Part shown: positions 56,342 through 64,000 of the stretch, in pieces
Numbering within the stretch: position 1 is the stretch's first letter
Layout of the letters: the number at the start of each line of letters is the position of its first letter
Assembly: GCA_034440575.1 (NCBI GenBank)
Contig: JAOTOL010001503.1
Location: forward strand, 1,048,001 to 1,112,000
DNA: 64,000 nt
Source: Imbricaverruca yamaguchii
Taxonomy: Eukaryota; Arthropoda; Thecostraca; Neoverrucidae
Direction of reading: 5' to 3'
Notes under the pieces: model-generated
The model's database searches: none
Seen by the model: only the letters and a program-made list of their open reading frames with translations
What the model was told of the DNA's origin: nothing
Position numbers and translations under genes: made by a program

Positions 56342-57085
56342 TGCACCGATCTCGGTGGGCGGCAGATAAATGGGACTGGACGGCGAATATGGTAGGGCGT
56401 ATTTCAAACATTGCCTTCCTTTCATATTGGTTTGCTCGTGATCGCGACATAACTGTGTCTGCAGGTTCCATGTGTGCTTCACGAATATTTCATGTTGTGT
56501 TTTGAAGCTCTACTTGTTCAGATGTGCAATTGGCGCGCGGCGTTCAACCTTCCTAATGACGCTAACGGCGCGACATGTGAGACGTCCCAGCGGGATTTTA
56601 CATTTATCGAGCATTGAGTAGGTGCTATTTATAATTGTGATGATAGTGGTGTGGGTGATTGTGCAAGGAATTACTTTGTTGGTTATTCTCCAAAGGTGTC
56701 TTCGCCTGTTTGGTTACCTATGGTCTGTTCTGCCGTGCAAAGGAAAAATAGCATATGTTACAATCCGTCCCGATCAAAAATTGTTAAGCCATGCCGATTT
56801 ACCGTTCCGGTCTATAAAAAGCGATACGATTGTGTTCTCGTTGAGTTCGATATACCGTCAAATCCTGTCAGGAAGACAAATGCATTGAGTACAGTTGCGT
56901 TGCTTAGAATCGTCTTTGCTAGGTACACGTACAAAATTAGTTTTGCCAGGCTATAATTTGTCTCCGTCGATTCCGCCATGTGAGGGCAAAACTACGTATG
57001 TGCCATAGAGCCGGACCAAACGATTAAGCGTAGTATCTCGGAGCATATCGTGGTATGGAAAATTGAGTTGCGCTGGTTGAGGAAA
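56342..57085. other. Spacer, no gene
   Basis: No recognisable coding or RNA feature. The region is AT-rich and ends at the start of the 42-bp array. Confidence 0.5.
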
Positions 57086-57089
57086 AAGA

Positions 57090-58600
57090 GGTGCACTGGA
57101 CCGCCCGACTCGAAGTGCATGGTATCGCCGTACTCGAAGGTGTTTAATGAGCAGAAATGCACGCGACCACCCGACTTGAATGTGTCGAATGAGCAGAAGC
57201 GCGCGGGACCGCCGTACTCGAAGGTGTCTAGTGAGCAGAATTGTACGGGACCGCCCGACTCAAGGGTGTCGAATGAGCAAAAGCGCGCGGGACCGCCGTA
57301 CTCGAGGGTGTTTAATGAGCAGAAATGCACGGGACCGCCCGACTCAAGGGTGTCGAATGGGCAAAGGTGCACGGTACCGCCGCACTCGAAGGTGTCTAAT
57401 GAGTAGAAATGTACGGGACCGCTCGACTCGAAGGTGTCGAATGAACAAAAGCGCGCGGGACCGCCGCACTCGAAGGTGTCTAATGAGCAAAAATGCACGG
57501 TACCGCTCGACTCGAAGGTGTCGAATGGGCATAGGTGCATGGTATCGCCGTACTCGAATGTATTTAATGAGCAGAAATGCACGGCACCACCCGACTTGAA
57601 GGTGTCGAATGAGCAGAAGCGCGCGGTACCACCGTACTCGAAGGTGTCTAGTGAGCAGAAATGCACTGGACCGCCCGACTCAAGGGTGTCGAATGGGCAA
57701 AGGTACACGGTACCACCGTACTCGAAGGTGTCTAGTGAGCAGAAATGCACTGGACCGCCCGACTCAAGGGTGTCGAATGGGCAAAGGTGTACGGTACCGC
57801 CGTACTCGAAGGTGTCTAATGAGCAGAATGCACGGGACCGCCCGACTCGAAGGTGTCGAATGAGCAAAAGCGCGCGGGACCGCTCGCCTCGAAGGTGTCG
57901 AATGGGCAAAGGTGCATGGTATCGCCGTACTCGAGGGCTTTTAATGAGCAGAAACGCACGGGACCGCCGTACTCCAAGGTGTCCAATGGGCAAAGGTGCA
58001 CGGTACCGCCCGACTTGAAGGCGTCGAAAGAGCAGAAATGCACGGCACCGCTCGACTCGAAAGTGTCGAATGGGCAAAGCTGCATGGTATCGCCGTACTC
58101 GAAGGTGTTTAATGAGCAGAAATGTACCGGACCACCCGACTTGAAGGTGTCGAATGAGCAGAAGCGTGCGGGACTGCCATACTCGAAGGTGTCTAGTGAG
58201 CAGAAATGCACTGGACCGCCCGACTCAAGGGTGTCGAATGGGCAAAGGTGCACGGTACCGCTGTATTCGAAGGTGTCATGAGCATAAATGTACGGTACCG
58301 CCCTACTCGAAGGTGTCAAATGAGCAGAAGCGCACGGGACCGCCGTACTCCAAGGTGTCGAATGGGCAAAGGTGCTCAGTACCGCCGTACTCGAAGATGT
58401 CTAATGAGCAGAATGCACGAGACCTCCCGACTTGAAGGTGTGGAATAAGCAGAAGCGCGTGAGACCGCCGTACTCCAAGGTGTCTAGTGAGCAGAAATTA
58501 ACGGTGCCGCCGTACTAGAAGGTGTCGAATGGTCAGAGGTGCATGGGACCGCCGGACTCGGAGGTGTTGAATGAGCTGAGGTGCAGAGGACTTTAGCACT
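57090..58600. repeat. 42-bp minisatellite open on both strands
   Basis: About 35 units of 42 bp (14 codons), spaced exactly 42 bases apart at 57133, 57175 and 57217. Units alternate loosely between two forms, CCGCCCGACTCGAAGGTGTC and CCGCCGTACTCGAAGGTGTC, with variable AGCAGAAATGCACGG or GGCAAAGGTGCACGG parts. The minus strand is open for 361 codons (58077-56992, repeats such as CSLDTFEYGGTVHL) and the plus strand for 194 codons (57434-58018, VSNEQKCTGPPDS-like). Openness follows from the 3n period. No start context, splice sites or flanking domain support a gene. Confidence 0.9.
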
Positions 58601-60185
58601 TGAACTTGTCGGATGGGAAAAAGTGTACGAGACCACGGTATTTGGAGGTTTTTCAATGGTGATGGAGGAACTAACATGTTGCACTGATAATGATCGCTGC
58701 CCCATGGCACTGGACGCAATATGGTAGTCTTACGCCGGGTGGAATATTTAAACCGCAAGCTATTTTTTCGCGCGTTCAGGTGTTTTTGACAAGCTTAACA
58801 TATCCTGTAAGCAGATGCGAAGAAAAATGTAGCTCAGTTTGGCACTATACAAGACGTTCGAGATTGGCGCTTATTCGCATACGTCTCTGCCGCTAAGGTT
58901 TCAGCATCTAAAGTACTAGAAAGACGTATGTGACCGCCGTGATGACTTACGTCCTTTTTCCGTGCAGGTGCGTGCGACAAAAAAGATAACATATGTGTTT
59001 CTGCCATGGCATGTGAAACAATGTCACGAAATATGACACATACGTCTTGACGCGAAGGCAAATGTGTTTCATATGTGCTTTTACCAGGATATATATGTCG
59101 TTGTTCCTCACATGCGTATTTTTTTAAAGAAAATAATGTTCTTCGAAATCGTATGTTACCTAAACATGAGTATGAGTTGTCTCATTTGGCGTCTACGAAA
59201 TAGCTATCGAATGGTGTAGAAAGGTGGTTTGGCCCAAAAATGTCACCTGTTCTTTTTTCCTTTGCACGGCAGTGATGGCAGTGGATACTTATTTGCATGG
59301 CCGAAAATCCAGTTGGGAGAGGTAACCAGGGCGTGATAAAAACTATGCAGGACAATAAAATGCACAATACAACTGTTTTCGTGTTCGTTGTACACAAACT
59401 ACGAAAGCGAAAATTCCTTCCTTATCAGCATTCGTCTGTGGGAAAAAAAAGTTATGGAACGGTGCCAGCTGGAGACGAAGCCTGCGTGATATGATGACCT
59501 GTTTCAGCTCGTATATCGGGTTTCAGGTAAGTTTCAGGTAAAAACTGAAATGATATTTTTTGTAGAGAAAGATGTGTTCTATTACATGGTCTTCGTGTTA
59601 TGGCTATAGCTTGATTTCTGAAAAAGATATAGCATTATAAACTACCCCTATATAGCATTGCGGGCAATGAGGATTTCGGCCGTTGAAAACTTATGACGTC
59701 ATGAAAAGTTCGAATCGCCGGACGGTTGTACCTTATGTAAAGGGCCTTGATAAAGGTCATTTGCGCCGCCTTTAAAGGAACACGTTGCATATCTGTCTAT
59801 GAAAGCGAGTGTTACGATCAAGGTGCAGGCAAGTGGACATTTACGTTAAGGGAATTTTACGTTATAGTTTGTGCGAAGTTTTTGGATGCTGGAGGCGGGG
59901 GCTGGGTTGGGGACGTCTCCCTGGTGTCTAACTGGTTTTAATTTTACTTTACTCCTCCACATAATAATTTGTGGTTTGGGTGGGGGTGGGGTGTTTTGAG
60001 TGTTGAGCTGATTTTGCCAGGGTGCCGGCTTTAGCCTACTCCTATCGAAGAGCACCGAGGGATTTTTACCGTGCGGACAAGGAGCCAATTGTCCACACCG
60101 CCTCTCACGCCGGCTGCCGCGTGTTAGTTGTTAGTAGTTGGTTAGTTTATGCATGCCATGCAGGGTTGTCAGTTGGGTTAGTACG
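58601..60185. other. Spacer, no gene
   Basis: No supported gene. The sequence has short random frames and a poly-G stretch near 59970. The segment from about 60020 may already belong to the 3' UTR of the downstream minus-strand LINE. Confidence 0.45.
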
Positions 60186-60189
60186 GTGT

Positions 60190-60475
60190 TTCACAATTTG
60201 GCTCCTCTACGTCCGCTGTTCCTCTGGGTAGCCATTTACGTTAAGTGTCGGAAGGCAAGTCGGCTCATCTACGTCCGACGGCTCCTCTGGGTAGTGGTTT
60301 TACGTTAAGCTAAACAATTTTTTGTTTTTTTGATTTTGTTGTTGTTTTCCTGAAGCAAGTCGGCTCATCTACCTCCGACGGCACCGCTAGGTAGCCAATT
60401 ATTCCTAACTGGGAAGCAAATCGGCTCATGTACGTCCGACGCCATACAGGGATGGCTATTTACGTGTTTCCTATG
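60190..60475 (-). repeat. Tandem repeats in LINE-B 3' region
   Basis: Four imperfect copies of a ~70-90-bp unit containing AAGTCGGCTCATCTACGTCC and CTCTGGGTAGYNNTTTACGT occur at about 60200, 60256, 60356 and 60417. They lie just beyond the stop of the LINE-B RNase H ORF, consistent with repeats in its 3' UTR. Confidence 0.78.
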
Positions 60476-60523
60476 AGTGTTTCGCGGTCATGTATTGCTA
60501 GTTGATGTGAGCGTTGGTGGTGC

Positions 60524-61618
60524 CTAGAGAGCTCCTGCTAGTTCTGTGGCATACAGATATTCAAATAGCAATTGAATGAGTTCTGCGTGTTTGTCACCGA
60601 GAAGCGATGGAAGCGATAGGGTGATGCCCTTTCTCTGGCAGAAGGCCTTAAGTGGTTGTCTCTGAGAGCTAAAGCTACTGCAGTCTAGCAGGATGTGACC
60701 TATGCTTAACGTGGTGTTGCAGGAGTCGCAGTGCGGTGTTGTGTGTTGGTCATCCTCTAATCGAGGCTGTGTTAGTTTTGTGCAACCGGTTCTTAGTCTA
60801 GTGAGGATGACCTCTTTCTGTCGGTGAGACTGATTTGATGTGTTCCATGTGCCTATGGTTGGTTTTATTGAGTGGGCGTGGTTGGATTTGTGTTGTGTTG
60901 AGTTATGTTGTGTCCATGTCTTCTGTTGGTGTTGGCGAATGCGATGTTGTAGGAGTGCTTTGCAATCGTCTACCGAATATTCCTCGCTGGGGTGGGTGTT
61001 CGATGCTAAGGCTTGCTTTGCGAGCCGGTCTGCTTCTTCGTTACCTGGGATGTTGGCGTGGCCCGGAATCCAGAGGAAGGAAAAGTTCATGTTTACGTTA
61101 TGGGCCACGATTTGTTGGATTCGATCAAGGATGTGATGAGGACAGTCGTGGGTGTTAGTAATTGACTGTAGGACGGATTTGGAGTCTGAGCAAATCACTA
61201 CGTTTCTGACTTTTCGCTTAAGGAGAATGAAAATAGCGACCAGAATGGCCATTGCTTCAGCAGAGTAGATAGAGAAGTTATCCGGTAGACGTTTGGAAAG
61301 TCTGAGACCTGGTCCAGTGATGCCGATGCCTACCCTAGCCTCGTGTTTCGACCCATCCGTGAATATGAGTGATTTGTGATTGTTGTCATCGGCGTACTTG
61401 TGAAAGAGGCCTAGAATCTCCGCCGATGTGATAGTGGCTTTCTTCTCCGAGAGCAAGTACTCGACCTTTGGTTGACTGAAAGTCCAGAAGGGCCTAATGG
61501 GCGGTCGAGCTGCAGTGGATGGCATTGCGAGGTTAAGATCTGAGAGAGCCGTGGCAATTTGAATGCTATATGGTGGAAGTTTGCGCGCAAATCGGCTCTT
61601 GTCGTATCTGCCAGGCAT
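60524..61618 (-). CDS. LINE-B RNase H and Cys/His tail
   Basis: A 364-codon frame. RNase H motifs: SLIFTDGSKHEARVGIGITG (first Asp), FSIYSAEAMAILVAI (Glu), VVICSDSKSVLQSI (Asp), FSFLWIPGHANIPGNEEADR (His, Asp). The C-terminal Cys/His motif is HCDSCNTTLSIGHILLDCSS. The Met at 61618 is probably internal to ORF2, with the frame joined to the RT part before decay. It removes the RNA strand during retrotransposition. Confidence 0.9.
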   Translation of the reverse strand: MPGRYDKSRFARKLPPYSIQIATALSDLNLAMPSTAARPPIRPFWTFSQPKVEYLLSEKKATITSAEILGLFHKYADDNNHKSLIFTDGSKHEARVGIGITGPGLRLSKRLPDNFSIYSAEAMAILVAIFILLKRKVRNVVICSDSKSVLQSITNTHDCPHHILDRIQQIVAHNVNMNFSFLWIPGHANIPGNEEADRLAKQALASNTHPSEEYSVDDCKALLQHRIRQHQQKTWTQHNSTQHKSNHAHSIKPTIGTWNTSNQSHRQKEVILTRLRTGCTKLTQPRLEDDQHTTPHCDSCNTTLSIGHILLDCSSFSSQRQPLKAFCQRKGITLSLPSLLGDKHAELIQLLFEYLYATELAGAL

Positions 61619-61933
61619 GAAGCAGCGCTGTGCCGGATGATTTGGAATGGATTTGATTTTGATGTGGTAACGGCACAGGTGTTGTGTCCTCCTGTGGTGG
61701 AGTGATGGTGTGTTTGAGTCTACTAGAAGACTAGCTATCGGTGTAGCGCTAAGGGCGCCTGTGGCTGTTCTGGTGCAGCTGTTTTGGATGACTCCTAATT
61801 TTTTTACTCTGACTTTCTGAAATTGTGGAAAAAATGATGCTGTTGTATTCTATGATGGGTCGTATGATTGATGTGTACAGTCGCAGAAGTGTTTTCCTGT
61901 CTCCGCCCCAGTCTGTGCCTGCAAGTGCACGTA

Positions 61934-64000
61934 TTATGTTGACGCGCTTCGCTTCGTGATGTCGGTGATATGGGTGTTGAAACTGAGTTTTTCGTCTAAA
62001 TGCACCCCTAGGAATTTGAAACTTTTCACCTGCTCGATGGCTTTGCCATCGATTTTAAGTAACGTTTTCGGTGTGGGACGGAGACGACTGTATGTGACAG
62101 TGGCCGATTTTTCTGCGGACAGGGTGAAGCCCCAAGTTTTGCACCACTTTGCAATGTGGTCTAGTCCTGCCTGAATTGTTTTTTCAGCTTTAAGGAAGCA
62201 TTGTGATGTTGTCCAGATTGCTATGTCGTCCGCGAAAAGTGAGTAGTGAAGTGAAGTGTCCCCGTGGTCGGCAAGTATGTCGTTGATCATGATGATGAAG
62301 AGGCTCGGCGAGAGCACGCTCCCCTGAGCCAGGCCCTGCTCCTGAGTTGTGGTGCTTGATGTGACATTGCCGCATCGGACCCTGAGAGTCCTATCCCTGA
62401 GGAAGTTGAGTATGAAGTGCGCCATGTGTCCGCGTAGGCCTATCTTATGGAGTTTGTGCGTCAGCGCTGACTTGTGTACTCGGTCGAAGGCGGCAGTGAT
62501 GTCTAGGTAGGCAGCTATTGTTGTGCGTTTGATGTATAGACCACTTTTGATGTCATGCACTAACCTAATGAGATTGTCTGTAGTTGATTTTTGCCGTTGG
62601 AAGCCGCATTGAAATTCGTCGAGCAGGTCGTTGTGTTCCAGAAATTGCCTCAATCGTGTGTTGACCATGCGTTCGACCAGCTTGCTAGCACAGCTAGTAA
62701 GTGAGATGGGTCTATAGCCTTTTGGGGTGGAGTGATCTTTGTGCGGCTTTGGTAATGGTATGACTACGCTCTCCCGCCAGGATGCGGGAAACGTGTCGGT
62801 TTGGTACAGTTCATTTATGGCCGTTAGTAGATACGTTAGGGAGTTTTTGCTAAGACGTTTAAGAAACTGGTAATGAATGTCGTCCGGCCCAACCGACGTG
62901 TTTCCACACTTGCTGAGAGCAAGTTCTAATTCGTGCATAGTGAATGACTGATTGTATATTTCTCTATTGTCAGAGCTAAAATTTGCTTTGGAGGCAAGGG
63001 CGTCTAGGACGCTTACTATGGTGGTGTCATAGTTGGTGTTGCCGGATACGCTGGCGTAGTGTAGTTTAAAGTGGTCTACGACTTGTTGTGGGTCAGTGAT
63101 GTGCTGTCCATTCACAGTCAGCTGGGGGAAAGGGCCTGGTGGTGGGCGTTTCAGGTTGAAGCGCTTCATCAGGTCCCAGATTCTGCCGGTAGGTGTGAAT
63201 CTATTGAATTGCGAGGCAAAAGACTGCCAAGAGTTTTGGCGTGCCGTTCGAATTGTGTACCGGCAGTGTTTTTGAGATTGCCTGTATGCTGATAGGTGTG
63301 CTTCGCACACGCATCTTTTGAATTGTTTGTGGGCACGGCGCCGTGCGGCGATTGCCCTTTGACAGTCCGGGGTCCACCATGGCGTTGATGCCTTTTTCCT
63401 AGGTTTGTTACTTTTTGGGACTGAATATTGTGCTGCTGAGCTAATGGCCCTTAGAATCGTCTCTATCTTACTGGTATCTGAAGTTGCTAGGTTGAGGTCC
63501 ACCTGTTCCTCGAATTTAGTCCAGTCCGCTCTTTTCAAATTCCAAGATTGTCTGAATAGTTTAGTGTGGTGGATAGCGTCCGTGCTGAGCCTAATTGTGA
63601 TTGGATAGTGGTCGCTCAGCCCGGGAACGTCTGAAACTGACCAGTCAAATAGTGAGCTAAGTCGTGGGGTGCAGCACGTTAAGTCTATGCAAGTGTCCGA
63701 TCCTAATAAGGTCGGGTTGTGGCGGGTGGCGGCCCCGGTGTTAAGAAGTACTAGGTTGTGGTCCGAAATAAACTGGTGAATTTGGTGCCCTCTAGTGTCG
63801 GTATGGTCGCTTCCCCACGAGGGGTGTTTAGCATTAAAGTCCCCCATAATGAGAACTGGTGGAGGGGCCTGAAGCAGCAGGTCGTTCAGTTCCTGTGGTG
63901 TGGGTGTTTCAGCTGACGGCGAAATGTATAGTGAGATTACTGTGGTTAGGCAATGTGCGATTTTGAGGTTGACTGCTACGCAATTCAGGGGAGTATTTAA
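61934..64000 (-). CDS. LINE-B ORF2: endonuclease and reverse transcriptase (partial)
   Basis: Open from the window edge through the first Met at 63847. Endonuclease motifs are MGDFNAKHPSWGSDH and the SDHYPITIRL end block. RT blocks are VIPLPKPHKDHSTPKGYRPI and SLTSCASKLVERMVNTRLRQ, AYLDITAAFDRVHKSALTHK, QGSVLSPSLFIIMINDI, the catalytic YSLFADDIAIW, and VKSFKFLGVHLDEKLSF. The frame ends TKRSAST at 61934 because of a frameshift, after which KRVNIIRALAGTDWGGDRKT continues in another frame. It nicks target DNA and copies RNA into it. Confidence 0.92.
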   Translation of the reverse strand, partial: LNTPLNCVAVNLKIAHCLTTVISLYISPSAETPTPQELNDLLLQAPPPVLIMGDFNAKHPSWGSDHTDTRGHQIHQFISDHNLVLLNTGAATRHNPTLLGSDTCIDLTCCTPRLSSLFDWSVSDVPGLSDHYPITIRLSTDAIHHTKLFRQSWNLKRADWTKFEEQVDLNLATSDTSKIETILRAISSAAQYSVPKSNKPRKKASTPWWTPDCQRAIAARRRAHKQFKRCVCEAHLSAYRQSQKHCRYTIRTARQNSWQSFASQFNRFTPTGRIWDLMKRFNLKRPPPGPFPQLTVNGQHITDPQQVVDHFKLHYASVSGNTNYDTTIVSVLDALASKANFSSDNREIYNQSFTMHELELALSKCGNTSVGPDDIHYQFLKRLSKNSLTYLLTAINELYQTDTFPASWRESVVIPLPKPHKDHSTPKGYRPISLTSCASKLVERMVNTRLRQFLEHNDLLDEFQCGFQRQKSTTDNLIRLVHDIKSGLYIKRTTIAAYLDITAAFDRVHKSALTHKLHKIGLRGHMAHFILNFLRDRTLRVRCGNVTSSTTTQEQGLAQGSVLSPSLFIIMINDILADHGDTSLHYSLFADDIAIWTTSQCFLKAEKTIQAGLDHIAKWCKTWGFTLSAEKSATVTYSRLRPTPKTLLKIDGKAIEQVKSFKFLGVHLDEKLSFNTHITDITKRSAST

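Larger units (their letters stand above)
60524..64000 (-). mobile_element. LINE-B, I/Jockey-type, truncated by window end
   Basis: A minus-strand non-LTR element with endonuclease C-terminus, reverse transcriptase, RNase H and a terminal Cys/His motif. Its proteins are clearly different from those of LINE-A. The frame is still open at position 64000, so the 5' part lies outside. Only a few frameshifts, near 61,945 and 61,790, separate the long frames, so this copy is younger or better preserved than the LINE-A copies. Confidence 0.9.

Noticed and set aside
56992..58077. 361-codon minus-strand repeat protein
   Set aside because: It is generated by the 42-bp array. The opposite strand is equally open and no start, splice or domain evidence exists.

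Overview
The window is nuclear DNA of an animal, most likely an arthropod and perhaps a crustacean. This is inferred from spliced genes with GT-AG introns, CR1-like and I/Jockey-like LINEs, hAT-, piggyBac-, CACTA- and P-type DNA transposons, tRNA-derived SINEs and abundant minisatellites. The species cannot be named from the sequence alone. Nothing looks bacterial or viral.

Two multi-exon genes stand out. The first, on the minus strand at 14488-38268, is a seven-exon orthologue of the histone H2A deubiquitinase BAP1/Calypso. All splice phases agree and predict 385 aa, with the catalytic Cys, His and Asp and a C-terminal ULD-like tail. Its introns hold most of the mobile DNA in the first 38 kb. 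The second, on the plus strand at 43025-51521, is a seven-exon THAP-domain, P-element-type transposase (903 aa predicted) with all three acidic catalytic residues. It has no visible terminal inverted repeats, so it may be a resident THAP9-like gene rather than a mobile copy.

Layout: 2-4 kb, a CR1-like LINE fragment split by a TTAA-flanked MITE whose empty site is preserved in a paralogue at 41.4 kb. 4.1-5.7 kb, a degenerate 21-bp minisatellite, with a second array at 32.3-33.8 kb. 7.3-12.2 kb, a hAT-type element (8-bp target duplication) enclosing a second transposon with inverted repeats of about 440 bp and an intact 434-codon ORF. 14.5-38.3 kb, BAP1, containing a near full-length LINE (21.4-28.9 kb) itself split by a CACTA-like element (TAA duplication), more LINE pieces, a transposase C-terminal fragment and a CGTG/TG repeat. 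40.5-42.6 kb, a second CR1-like copy with the end of an esterase-type ORF1. 43-51.5 kb, the P-type gene. 51.6 kb, a tRNA-derived SINE sharing its tail with the LINE in BAP1. 52.6-56.3 kb, a hAT element with a perfect 8-bp duplication and near-identical 190-bp inverted repeats. 57.1-58.6 kb, a 42-bp minisatellite. 60.2-64 kb, another LINE running off the window end.

The most unusual observation is in BAP1: tandem repeats have amplified two separate intron-exon junctions. About 20 copies of a 47-bp unit carry the exon 6 acceptor, and about three copies of a 97-bp unit carry the exon 7 acceptor plus coding sequence.
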